A stretch of DNA of 20,833 nt from assembly GCA_027053375.1 (NCBI GenBank), contig JALUJC010000305.1, positions 1 to 20,833 on the forward strand, given 5' to 3'. A model generated the notes under the pieces. The model was not told the DNA's origin, searched no databases, and was given only the letters and a program-made list of their open reading frames with translations. How positions within the stretch are numbered: the first letter of the stretch is position 1; each line of letters begins with the position of its first letter. Of this stretch, positions 1-7,320 are shown piece by piece. The position numbers were made by a program, and so were the translations under genes. The stretch is from Caldifarciminota bacterium. Lineage in GTDB: Bacteria > Hydrothermota > Hydrothermia > S141-80.

Positions 1-1
1 G

Positions 2-181
2 GTGGGGGTCACCGCAGGGGCTTCCACGCCAGAAGAACTGGTTCAGGATGTGATCGCCCGTTTGCGGGCATATGGCGCCACCCACGTAGAAGAGATTGAA
101 GGGCGGGAAGAGAACATTCTGTTCACACTTCCACGCCCTCTTCAGGAAAAAGCCCGGGAGCTCGGTCTTTCCCTTTCCTGA
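2..181 (+). CDS. ispH: 4-hydroxy-3-methylbut-2-enyl diphosphate reductase (IspH), C-terminal fragment
   Basis: This is the last 59 codons of a gene that begins before the window. IspH is the iron-sulfur enzyme that makes IPP and DMAPP in the last step of the MEP isoprenoid pathway. The visible part reads VGVTAGASTPEELVQ, the conserved 'vGiTAGASTP' segment near the substrate and cluster site, followed by a helix and the usual tail ending GREENILFTLPRPLQ. The stop TGA is at 179-181, one base from the stop of the convergent dodecin gene, with no terminator between them. The cluster cysteines and the rest of the enzyme lie outside the window, so activity cannot be judged here. The family call is fairly secure from the TAGAST motif and the typical C-terminal pattern. 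Confidence 0.85.
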   Translation: MGVTAGASTPEELVQDVIARLRAYGATHVEEIEGREENILFTLPRPLQEKARELGLSLS

Positions 182-182
182 C

Positions 183-401
183 TTACCCGAGATCGGTATC
201 GCCTTCGATCCGGAACCCCACCTCAAGCACCACCTGATATTCCTTCAACCGGCCATCTGCCACCGACCCACGGATCTCTTTCACCTCAAACCATCCGATG
301 TTTCGGATGGTCCGGGAGGCGCGCTCCAGCGCACGTTCCACTGCTTCCTCGATGGTGTTTTCACTGGTTCCCACCAGGGTGATCTTCTTATAGACAGCCA
401 T
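183..401 (-). CDS. Dodecin, small flavin-binding protein
   Basis: The 72-residue product begins MAVYKKITLVGTSENTIEEA and continues through a helix to WFEVKEIRGSV and a C-terminal YQVVLEVGFRIEG strand. This is the beta-alpha-beta-beta pattern of dodecins, which form hollow dodecamers that bind flavins and are thought to act as flavin storage or buffering proteins. The length matches the family (about 65-75 residues). I chose the ATG at 401 because a strong Shine-Dalgarno (GGAGGAGG) lies just upstream; an in-frame start further up at 506 would add 35 residues with no family resemblance. A likely promoter lies at 457-485. The gene is monocistronic and convergent with ispH. Confidence 0.9.
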   Translation of the reverse strand: MAVYKKITLVGTSENTIEEAVERALERASRTIRNIGWFEVKEIRGSVADGRLKEYQVVLEVGFRIEGDTDLG

Positions 402-456
402 GCAACCTCCTCCTTCGTTCGTAGATTCAACGTGAAATCTCTGACCCTCCCATCCA

Positions 457-485
457 AGCGTAGGGGGCGTGTCCCGATCCGTCAA
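457..485 (-). promoter_or_regulatory. Putative housekeeping promoter for dodecin
   Basis: On the minus strand, TTGACG (485-480) is followed by a 17-base spacer and TACGCT (462-457). The -35 matches 5/6 of the sigma-70 consensus; the -10 keeps the key first T, second A and last T. It would give a leader of about 50 bases before the ATG at 401. The match is moderate and no transcript data exist. Confidence 0.45.
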
Positions 486-525
486 GAATGGTTTCAGAAC
501 GTGCATTCAGGGCGTCTGGCGCTGT

Positions 526-554
526 TTGACAGTCCTGCAGGACAAAAGTATAAT
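526..554 (+). promoter_or_regulatory. Consensus sigma-70 promoter for the M16/glyQ/hprK gene run
   Basis: TTGACA (526-531), a 17-base spacer and TATAAT (549-554) form a perfect consensus housekeeping promoter. Transcription would start near 561, about 25 bases before the TTG start at 587, leaving room for the AAGGAGG ribosome site at 574-580. No other comparable promoter is evident before 8298, so it may drive the whole downstream block. Confidence 0.85.
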
Positions 555-586
555 TCCGCAGCATTTCCACAAGAAGGAGGCGCAAA

Positions 587-1942
587 TTGGGAGGCATCTG
601 GATGAGTTTGACACTGGTTGCGCTTGGGTCTGCCGTTGAACTGAATTTTCCCCTGACCACCTTTACCCTGCCCAATGGACTCCAGGTTGCCGTGGTGGAA
701 GACCACGCCAACCCTCTGGTGTCCGTACAGCTCTGGTTTCGGGTGGGTTCTCGGAACGAATCCTACGGTATCACGGGGATTTCCCATGTGCTGGAACACA
801 TGATGTTTAAAGGTACCCGCAAGATGAAATCCGAAGAATACTCCCAGACCATCCAGCGCTGGGGTGGGATGGACAACGCGTTCACGTCCGAGGATCAGAC
901 CGCCTATTTCTCCGAGGTTCCCAAGGCCCGACTGAAGGACATCCTGGAAATTGAATACGATCGTGTGGCCAACGCGGTGTTCCGGGAGTTCGAGTCTGAG
1001 CTCAATGTGGTACGCGAAGAACGCCGCTGGAGAACGGAAAATTCCCCGGAAGGATCCCTGTACGAACTCCTGCGTGCCACCGCGTACATCGCCCACCCCT
1101 ACCACCATCCTGTGGTTGGATGGATGAGTGACCTGGAAAACCTCACCCTGGAAGATGTGGAACGTTATTTCCACACCTATTATGTTCCCAACAACATGAT
1201 TCTTGTGGTCTCTGGCGATGTGACCCCCGAAGAGGTTCGCCCCCTTGTGGAGGCCACCTTCGGGAAACTGCCCAGAAGACCTGACCCGCCTCCGGTCCGT
1301 ACCCGTGAGCCAGAGCAGGAAGGTCTCCGGCGTGTGGAACTCAAAAGAGAAGGTTTTGCCAGTTATGTGGCCCTGGCTTTCCATATTCCCGAGGGAAAAC
1401 ACCCCGATCTCCCCGCTCTGACCCTGCTGGCCCATGTGCTCACCGATGGGAAAAGCTCCCGTCTCTATCGCTATCTGGTGAAAGAAAAGACCGTGGCGAT
1501 TGATGTTCAGGGGTGGGTGGAACAACAGCTGGATCCCGGGCTTTTCGTGCTCTGGGTTGCGGTTCAACAGGGTCACACACCTGAGGAGGCGGAATCTCTT
1601 CTGTTCCAGGCCCTGGAAGATCTGCAGAACCATCCGATCACCGAACGCGAACTGGAAAAAGCCAAAAACCGGAACATGGCCAATTTTGTCCGTCGCTACC
1701 AGTCCGTGGTTTCCAAAGGGATGCTGGTGGGAACCTGGGCGATCCTGGACCGCCCCGAAGCAGCGCTGGCATGGCCAAAGAAAATCCAGGCCGTTTCGCT
1801 TGAGGATGTCCAGCGTGTGGCCCAAACGTACCTGTTACGGGATCAGGCAACGGTGGCGATTCTACGCGCGGTTCCCCCAAAGGACATGAACGCCTTTATG
1901 AAAAAGATGAAAGAAGCATCACAGAAACGTTTTCGCCGCTAA
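587..1942 (+). CDS. M16-family zinc peptidase, catalytic subunit
   Basis: The 451-residue protein is an insulinase/pitrilysin-type (M16) metallopeptidase. Residues 67-71 read HVLEH, the inverted zinc motif HxxEH that supplies two histidine ligands and the catalytic glutamate. The third ligand is probably Glu144 in VVREER. The length fits the ~50 kDa bacterial M16B class, which works as homodimers or as active/inactive heterodimers. I prefer the TTG start at 587: it has AAGGAGG with good spacing, and the N-terminus it gives (MGGIWMSLTLVALG) parallels that of the next gene (MEGFWMAAVLTMSAG). An ATG at 602 with GGGAGG upstream is the alternative. The short hydrophobic N-terminus could be a weak export signal, which I cannot confirm. 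The companion M16 gene starts 13 bases downstream. Confidence 0.92.
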   Translation: MGGIWMSLTLVALGSAVELNFPLTTFTLPNGLQVAVVEDHANPLVSVQLWFRVGSRNESYGITGISHVLEHMMFKGTRKMKSEEYSQTIQRWGGMDNAFTSEDQTAYFSEVPKARLKDILEIEYDRVANAVFREFESELNVVREERRWRTENSPEGSLYELLRATAYIAHPYHHPVVGWMSDLENLTLEDVERYFHTYYVPNNMILVVSGDVTPEEVRPLVEATFGKLPRRPDPPPVRTREPEQEGLRRVELKREGFASYVALAFHIPEGKHPDLPALTLLAHVLTDGKSSRLYRYLVKEKTVAIDVQGWVEQQLDPGLFVLWVAVQQGHTPEEAESLLFQALEDLQNHPITERELEKAKNRNMANFVRRYQSVVSKGMLVGTWAILDRPEAALAWPKKIQAVSLEDVQRVAQTYLLRDQATVAILRAVPPKDMNAFMKKMKEASQKRFRR

Positions 1943-1955
1943 GGGAGAAGACGAC

Positions 1956-3323
1956 ATGGAGGGATTCTGGATGGCTGCTGTACTGACCATGAGCGCTGGA
2001 CCTTTCCCCATTCATCGGTTCACCCTTTCCAATGGGCTTCCGGTGATCTATGCACAAAAGACCGACCTCTCCCTCACCGTTCTCCGACTGGTTGTGTATG
2101 CAGGAAAACGGGATGAGACAGATGGGAAGTGGGGTCTTGCCAACCTGACAGCCGAGATGCTGACCGAAGGGACCAAAAACCGCACATCGGATGAAATCTC
2201 GGAGGAAATTGAATTTCTTGGGGCTCAACTGGGGGTGGATGCCGGAATCTACACCACCCAGGTCACCCTGAATATCCTCACCTCACAACTGGAAAAAGGT
2301 CTCCAGCTTACGAGTGATTTGCTGCAGAACCCCACCTTCCCCGATTCCGAGCTCAGCAAACTAAAAGAGCGTATCATTTCCTCACTCCAGGAGTCCCTGA
2401 ACGATCCGGACCAGGTTCTGGATGAGGCTTTCCGTCGTGCTCTGTACGACCACCATCCTCTGGCCCGACCGGAAGAGGGGACACCGTCCTCCATCCGTGC
2501 GCTCACGCGCCAGGATCTGGAAGCCTTTCACAGGATGTTTTATTCTCCCAGGAACGCCTTTCTGGCGGTGGTTACGAACCTTCCGCAGGAAGAACTGAAG
2601 CATCTTCTCGAAAAAACCCTGGGATCGTGGAAAGGAGATTCGGTGGAACACCGTGCGCTTCCTCCCCTTCCCTCCCATACCAGCCCCCGTGTGGTGCTGG
2701 TTCCCATGAAGGTCAACCAGGCATTTGTGGCCCTGGGTCACTATGGTGTTCGCCGGACGGATCCGGACTATCCCAGGATCCGCCTGATGAATTACATCCT
2801 CGGGGGTGGTGGATTCGCCTCCCGCTTTTTCCGCATTATCCGGAACAAGATGGGCTATGCCTACAGCGTATATGGTTATTTCATGCCCGGCTATAAGCTT
2901 CCTGGATACTATCTGGCCGGTATGCAAACCAAAGTGGAAACAGCCAACGATGCCATCCAGGAACTCATCCAGGTGATGAAATCCTTCCAGAAGGAGGGGC
3001 CCACTGAGGACGAACTCCGTGATGCCAAAAGTTTTTACGAAGGGAGCATCCCCCGCCAGACCGAGACCTACGGTCAGATCCTTGGGGCGCTCGTCAATGA
3101 ACAGCTGTACGGGCTTCCTGATTACTACTGGATCAAAGAAATTGACCTGATGCAGGGATATTCCAGGAAAGAAATTCTTGAAACTGCCCGGACCTACCTC
3201 CACCCTGACCGGCTTGTGCTTACACTGGTGGTTCCTCCGGATTTCACGTTTGATGTTCCCTCGTTCAAGGATGTGAAGGTGGAGGTGTGGGATCCCCGGG
3301 ATCTACTGAATTGGGAGGAATAA
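1956..3323 (+). CDS. M16-family peptidase-like protein, non-catalytic partner
   Basis: The 455-residue product has the M16 fold throughout (N-terminal FTLSNGLPVIYAQK strand pair, C-terminal half with the RNKMGYAYSVYGYF segment). That segment corresponds to the conserved Arg/Tyr substrate-contact region of M16 proteins. Where the active subunit has HxxEH, this one reads NLTAEML, so both histidine ligands are missing and it should not bind catalytic zinc. Pairs of one HxxEH subunit and one subunit with the C-terminal R/Y region are known to form heterodimeric M16B peptidases, similar in layout to mitochondrial processing peptidase. Adjacency (13-base gap) and matched length support that assembly. 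The ATG at 1956 follows GGGAGAAG. Confidence 0.9.
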   Translation: MEGFWMAAVLTMSAGPFPIHRFTLSNGLPVIYAQKTDLSLTVLRLVVYAGKRDETDGKWGLANLTAEMLTEGTKNRTSDEISEEIEFLGAQLGVDAGIYTTQVTLNILTSQLEKGLQLTSDLLQNPTFPDSELSKLKERIISSLQESLNDPDQVLDEAFRRALYDHHPLARPEEGTPSSIRALTRQDLEAFHRMFYSPRNAFLAVVTNLPQEELKHLLEKTLGSWKGDSVEHRALPPLPSHTSPRVVLVPMKVNQAFVALGHYGVRRTDPDYPRIRLMNYILGGGGFASRFFRIIRNKMGYAYSVYGYFMPGYKLPGYYLAGMQTKVETANDAIQELIQVMKSFQKEGPTEDELRDAKSFYEGSIPRQTETYGQILGALVNEQLYGLPDYYWIKEIDLMQGYSRKEILETARTYLHPDRLVLTLVVPPDFTFDVPSFKDVKVEVWDPRDLLNWEE

Positions 3324-3326
3324 TCC

Positions 3327-3671
3327 ATGAGCATGCACCCGGAATTTGACTTCGTGGAACCCACGCTGATCCCCGAATTGCTGGAAGGGGAAGAGAAAAC
3401 CCTTCAGGCGCTGGAAGAAGCACGTGCGAAAGCACAGAACATCCTCCGAGAAGCAGAAGAAGAAGCCCGCGCGCTCCTGGAAAAGGCACGAGAAGACGCC
3501 CAGGAAGCTGCCGCAGCCTATCTTGAACGAACCCGGCGGGAACTGGAAGCCACCGCTGAAAAACGACGGGAAGAGATGAAAAAATCTCTGGAGAAAGTGG
3601 AGACACTCGGGAAACGTCACCTTGACGAGGGCATCGAATTTGTGACCCGCCTGGTCCTCGGGGAGGCGTGA
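3327..3671 (+). CDS. Coiled-coil protein resembling V/A-type ATPase stalk subunit G/H
   Basis: The 114-residue protein starts with about 20 residues rich in Pro and acidic residues, then forms one long charged helix (about residues 22-100) with heptad-like Ala/Leu spacing and repeated 'EEARAKAQ / EEEARALLEKAREDAQ' blocks. It ends IEFVTRLVLGEA, which resembles the C-terminal cap of archaeal-type ATPase subunit H/G peripheral stalks. No other ATPase subunits lie nearby, so a role in an ATP synthase is a resemblance only; a general coiled-coil scaffold is equally possible. Start ATG at 3327 follows GGGAGG. It sits 3 bases after the M16 gene and 2 bases before the acyl-CoA dehydrogenase start, so it is translated within the same run. 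Confidence 0.6.
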   Translation: MSMHPEFDFVEPTLIPELLEGEEKTLQALEEARAKAQNILREAEEEARALLEKAREDAQEAAAAYLERTRRELEATAEKRREEMKKSLEKVETLGKRHLDEGIEFVTRLVLGEA

Positions 3672-3673
3672 AG

Positions 3674-4855
3674 ATGGATTTCCGGCTTACCGAAGAACAG
3701 CGCATGATCCAGGAAATGGCCCGGGAATTCGCGCAACGGGAGATCGCCCCCATTGCCAAGCAAATAGACGAAGAAGAGTCCTTTCCCTTTGAGACCGTGA
3801 AGAAAATGGGAGAACTGGGTCTCATGGGGATTGAAATTCCGGAAACTTACGGGGGTGCCGGAGCCGATCCGGTGGCGTATGTGCTGGCACTGAAAGAAAT
3901 CGCCCGCGTCTGCGCATCCCACGCGGTGATCATGTCCGTACAGAACTCGCTGGTGGCCTATGGACTGTGGCGTTTCGGAACAGAGGAACAGAAGGAGCGG
4001 TTTCTCAAACCAATCGCCTCCGGAAAAGCCCTGGGCGCCTATTCCCTCACAGAACCCCAGGCGGGCTCAGACGCTTCCAATCTCCTCACCACCGCCGTCC
4101 GGGACGGAGATCATTACATCCTGAACGGACGGAAAGCCTGGGTGACCAATGGTCCCCATGCCGACTATATCATTGTGTTTGCAGTGACGGACAGGGAGAA
4201 AAAGCACAGGGGCATCACCGCGTTTATTGTGGACACCTCCCGGGAAGGGATCAGCCGGGGCAGGCCCGAGAAAAAACTGGGGATCCGTGCTGCCCACAGT
4301 GGCGAATTGATCCTGGACAACTACCGCGCCCATGCCTCCGAGCGGCTGGGCGAGGAAGGCCAGGGGTTTAAGATTGCCATGCAAATCCTGGATGCCGGCC
4401 GAATCGGGATTGCTGCTCAGGCATGGGGCATCGCAGAAGCCGCCTATGAAGAAGCCGCCCGCTATGCGCTGGAACGGGAGGCTTTCGGTCAGAAAATCGC
4501 GCAATTTCAGGCCATCCAGTTTTATCTTGCCGACATGAGCATGCGTCTGGAGGCCACGCGGTTGCTTACACTCCAGGCAGCCTGGCTAAAAGACCAGTTT
4601 CTGAAGAGAGGGGAACCCCGGAGGTTCACCCGGGAGGCTTCTATTGCCAAACTCTTTGCTGCCGAATCCGCTGTCTGGATCACCCAGAAAGCCATCCAGA
4701 TCCATGGCGGGGTGGGATACAGCCGGGAATTCAACGTGGAACGGTATTACCGTGATGCGAAAATCACGGAAATCTACGAAGGGACCTCTGAAATCCAGAG
4801 GATTGTGATTGCCCGTCAGGTTCTTCAGCGATTTTCGGAAGCACTGGGGGTATGA
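3674..4855 (+). CDS. Acyl-CoA dehydrogenase (short/medium-chain type)
   Basis: This 393-residue FAD flavoprotein oxidises acyl-CoA to trans-2-enoyl-CoA and passes electrons to an electron-transfer flavoprotein or a bifurcating complex. It carries the family signatures GAYSLTEPQAGSD (flavin contact) and, near the C-terminus, the QIHGGVGY...RDAKITEIYEGTSEIQR block. Glu369 in YEGT is the catalytic base at the position used by butyryl/short-chain enzymes. Length is standard. I use the ATG at 3674, which lies 7 bases after GGGAGG and gives the classic start MDFRLTEEQ; a GTG six bases earlier overlaps the previous stop and is less likely. No etf or other beta-oxidation genes are in the window, so the physiological substrate is open. 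Confidence 0.93.
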   Translation: MDFRLTEEQRMIQEMAREFAQREIAPIAKQIDEEESFPFETVKKMGELGLMGIEIPETYGGAGADPVAYVLALKEIARVCASHAVIMSVQNSLVAYGLWRFGTEEQKERFLKPIASGKALGAYSLTEPQAGSDASNLLTTAVRDGDHYILNGRKAWVTNGPHADYIIVFAVTDREKKHRGITAFIVDTSREGISRGRPEKKLGIRAAHSGELILDNYRAHASERLGEEGQGFKIAMQILDAGRIGIAAQAWGIAEAAYEEAARYALEREAFGQKIAQFQAIQFYLADMSMRLEATRLLTLQAAWLKDQFLKRGEPRRFTREASIAKLFAAESAVWITQKAIQIHGGVGYSREFNVERYYRDAKITEIYEGTSEIQRIVIARQVLQRFSEALGV

Positions 4856-4867
4856 AAGGAGGGGGGA

Positions 4868-5239
4868 ATGAATCAGAAACAGAAGGAAGCCCTGAAGGCG
4901 CAGCTTCTGGAAACGCGGAAGGAGATCCTTTCCCGGCTTCAGGCCAAATTACAGACCGACGACCAGATCGGGCAACACTGGAGTGATCCACGCGATGTGG
5001 AGGATTGGGCCAGCATCAGCCTCACAGAAGAACTTTTCCGGTTGCTTTCACGAACGGAACTGCAGGAACTTCAGCAAATTGACGAAGCGCTGCGCCGAAT
5101 GAAAGAAGGCACGTATGGCACCTGCAGGCGATGTGGTAATCCCATTCCCTATGCACGTCTGGAGATGATTCCCTGGACCGACCTCTGCCATGTGTGCAGC
5201 CGGGAACTTGAACAGCATACTTTTACCGAAACCCCATGA
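4868..5239 (+). CDS. DksA/TraR-family zinc-finger transcription factor
   Basis: The 123-residue protein has an N-terminal coiled coil (about 1-75) and a four-cysteine zinc finger: C86-x2-C89-x17-C107-x2-C110, the TraR/DksA arrangement. The segment D43-V-E-D46-W-A48 matches DxxDxA, the coiled-coil tip motif with which DksA acts in the RNA polymerase secondary channel together with ppGpp. That makes a DksA-like role more likely than a generic zinc-finger protein. Length is shorter than E. coli DksA (151). It follows acyl-CoA dehydrogenase by 12 bases behind a GGAGGGGGG ribosome site and overlaps glyQ by 4 bases (ATGA), consistent with coupling of a stringent-response factor to a translation gene. 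Confidence 0.85.
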   Translation: MNQKQKEALKAQLLETRKEILSRLQAKLQTDDQIGQHWSDPRDVEDWASISLTEELFRLLSRTELQELQQIDEALRRMKEGTYGTCRRCGNPIPYARLEMIPWTDLCHVCSRELEQHTFTETP

Positions 5240-6180
5240 GTACGGCTCCGTCTTCCCGTGAGATCCGCACATTCCAGGATATGATCCTGGCGCTCCAGCA
5301 CTACTGGGCCCAGCAGGGTTGCCTGATTTTCCAGCCCTACAACTCTGAAGTGGGTGCAGCCACCTTCAACCCCGCCACCTTTATTCGCGCCCTGGGACCG
5401 GACCCGTGGCGGGTGGCGTATGTGGAACCCACACGTCGTCCGAAAGATGGGCGATATGCGGAGAACCCCAACCGCGTCCAGCAGTACTACCAGTTTCAGG
5501 TGGTGCTCAAACCCCCACCGGAGAATGTCCAGGACCTGTATCTGAACTCCCTGAGATCACTGGGGATCCCCATTGAAGAACATGATGTACGCTTTGTGGA
5601 GGATGACTGGGAGTCCCCGACCCTGGGGGCATGGGGCCTGGGCTGGGAGGTGTGGCTGGACGGACTGGAGATCACCCAGTTTACCTATTTTCAGCAGGTG
5701 GGCGGGGTGGATCTGGATCCCCCTTCCGTGGAGATCACCTATGGCCTTGAACGGATCGCCATGTTCGTTCAGGGAAAAGACAGTATTTTTGACATCCAGT
5801 GGAATGACCATGTGACCTGGGGAGACGTCTACCGCCAGTTTGAAAGGGAATTCTCCGTGTATAACTTTGAAGAAGCCCCGGTTGAAAAGCTGAAGGAACT
5901 CTTCACCTTCTTTGAATCTGAAGCCCACCGGCTTCTTGACAGGGAATTGCTGTACCCGGGGTATGATCATGTCCTGAAGTTGTCCCATTACTTTAACCTT
6001 CTGGATGCACGTGGGGCCATTTCGCCTACCGAGCGGGCCCAGTATATTGCACGGGTGCGCCGGCTGGCCTCTCGTGTAGCACGATTGTATCTCAAACAAC
6101 GGGAGGAGCGAGACGATGGAGATCCGGATCGTCGGAAGGAACATGGACCTGTCCGAAGGTCTGAAAGCCTACGTGGATAA
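5236..6180 (+). CDS. glyQ: Glycyl-tRNA synthetase alpha subunit
   Basis: The 314-residue protein is the catalytic alpha chain of the bacterial alpha2beta2 glycyl-tRNA synthetase. Diagnostic stretches include [57 protein letters not shown] and [20 protein letters not shown]. The homologous part ends around residue 293 (LKQREE). The remaining ~20 residues are charged, low in resemblance to the family, and encoded where the downstream hpf gene already begins, a 65-base overlap. The start ATG overlaps the dksA-like stop (ATGA) and lacks a clear ribosome site, suggesting translational coupling. The beta subunit gene glyS, normally the next gene, is not here and must lie elsewhere if this enzyme works. 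Confidence 0.95.
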   Translation: MSTAPSSREIRTFQDMILALQHYWAQQGCLIFQPYNSEVGAATFNPATFIRALGPDPWRVAYVEPTRRPKDGRYAENPNRVQQYYQFQVVLKPPPENVQDLYLNSLRSLGIPIEEHDVRFVEDDWESPTLGAWGLGWEVWLDGLEITQFTYFQQVGGVDLDPPSVEITYGLERIAMFVQGKDSIFDIQWNDHVTWGDVYRQFEREFSVYNFEEAPVEKLKELFTFFESEAHRLLDRELLYPGYDHVLKLSHYFNLLDARGAISPTERAQYIARVRRLASRVARLYLKQREERDDGDPDRRKEHGPVRRSESLRG

Positions 6181-6409
6181 GCGTCTTTCCGGGCTGGACC
6201 GTTATTCCCGGAACATCGTGGACGCCCAGCTTACCCTCTGGGAGGAACGGGGACAGTACCACGGGGAATTCCTGGTCCACGTGAAGGGAAAAACGCTGAA
6301 GGCAGTAGACCAGGCAAAAGATCCCTTTGAGGTGGTCGATCGTTTGAAAGACATCATGAAGGGACACATTGAAAAATACGAGGGGAAACTGAAGGACAGG
6401 CATCGTTGA
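6116..6409 (+). CDS. hpf: Ribosome hibernation promoting factor, short form
   Basis: The 97-residue protein begins [20 protein letters not shown] and follows the beta-alpha-beta-beta-beta-alpha layout of HPF/YfiA proteins, which bind the decoding region of the small ribosomal subunit and silence ribosomes in stationary phase or stress. The length shows it is the short form, with no C-terminal dimerisation domain. The start ATG is preceded by GGAGGAGCG inside glyQ, and the N-terminus matches the family exactly, so the 65-base overlap with glyQ seems real. It ends with a 4-base overlap on hprK, so hpf and hprK are probably coupled. hpf next to PTS-linked regulators is common in bacteria. Confidence 0.92.
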   Translation: MEIRIVGRNMDLSEGLKAYVDKRLSGLDRYSRNIVDAQLTLWEERGQYHGEFLVHVKGKTLKAVDQAKDPFEVVDRLKDIMKGHIEKYEGKLKDRHR

Positions 6410-7317
6410 GTGCGGAAATCACCCTCGAACACCTGATTCAGGAGAAAGGGAAGGAGTGGGGGCTCCGGTTGATGAACCGGAGAATTCTGGATGCATCCTT
6501 TGTGTTGCGCGACCGAAAAATTGAGCATCCCTCCTATCTTCTGGCAGGGTTCGACCAGACCATCCATCCCCACCGGGCCTATGTGCTGGGGGAACTGGAT
6601 GTCGCCTTTCTCCACCAGCTTTCCCCGCGCCACCGCGGGCAGGCGCTCAGACGGCTGTTTCGCCAGAAACCCACAGCGGTTTTCTGGGTCCACGCCACCC
6701 CACCCTCACGCCGTGTACAGGATCTTGCCCGTTCTTTTCGCGTTCCTCTCCTTTACACCCCCTGGGAGGAATCCCATTTCATTCGGGAACTTCACCGGTA
6801 TCTTTCCTGGCACCTCTCTCCCCGCACATTCCTGCATGCGTCCCTGGTCAATGTTTTCGGGGTCGGGATCCTTCTGATGGGGGAAAGCGGGATCGGCAAA
6901 ACCGAGTGTGCGCTGGAACTGGTCAGCCGGGGACACCGTCTCGTGGCGGATGACCTGGTGGAGGTTGTGGCCTATCCCGAAGGTGCCCTCAGCGGTCAAT
7001 CGGGGACTCGTCTGGAAGCCTATCGGTTTGCAGTGGAGATCCGGGGTCTCGGGGTGGTCAACCTTCTTCCCCTCTATGGCATTCGGCAGTTTCTCAGAAA
7101 GAGCCTGATCCATTTGGTGATCGAACTGGCACGCATTCAGCCTGATCAGAATGTACACGACCGGTTTGCCTATGAGCGGGGGACCTTTGAACTCCTCCGG
7201 ATTTCCCTTCCCCATATTCGGCTCCCTGTGCAGGCTTCCAAACAGCTGGCATCCATCGTCGAGACCGCAGCCCTGGAATATCTCCACACCCACCTCCACG
7301 CCCCCCTGTCTCCCTGA
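6406..7317 (+). CDS. hprK: HPr kinase/phosphorylase
   Basis: The 303-residue protein matches HprK, which phosphorylates HPr on a serine using ATP or PPi and reverses the reaction with phosphate. The N-terminal domain (to ~130) is followed by the kinase domain with P-loop GESGIGKT at 159-166 (usual GxSGxGKS), the VADDLVEV segment with catalytic/metal Asp182-183, and the signature EIRGLGVVNLL at 211-221. The translation starts at TTG 6406, overlapping the hpf stop. The next in-frame ATG, residue 23, would remove part of the N-terminal domain. No HPr or other PTS gene is in the window; in many Gram-negative lineages HprK occurs without sugar PTS and has a regulatory role. Confidence 0.92.
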   Translation: MSAEITLEHLIQEKGKEWGLRLMNRRILDASFVLRDRKIEHPSYLLAGFDQTIHPHRAYVLGELDVAFLHQLSPRHRGQALRRLFRQKPTAVFWVHATPPSRRVQDLARSFRVPLLYTPWEESHFIRELHRYLSWHLSPRTFLHASLVNVFGVGILLMGESGIGKTECALELVSRGHRLVADDLVEVVAYPEGALSGQSGTRLEAYRFAVEIRGLGVVNLLPLYGIRQFLRKSLIHLVIELARIQPDQNVHDRFAYERGTFELLRISLPHIRLPVQASKQLASIVETAALEYLHTHLHAPLSP

Positions 7318-7320
7318 GCG

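Noticed and set aside
96..605. Plus-strand open frame of 169 codons across the dodecin gene
   Set aside because: It is antisense to dodecin, has no family resemblance and covers the dodecin promoter and the promoter at 526-554.
494..1825. Long minus-strand open frames opposite the M16 genes and similar antisense frames elsewhere
   Set aside because: They are shadows of GC-rich coding sequence in the opposite strand, without ribosome sites or recognisable domains.
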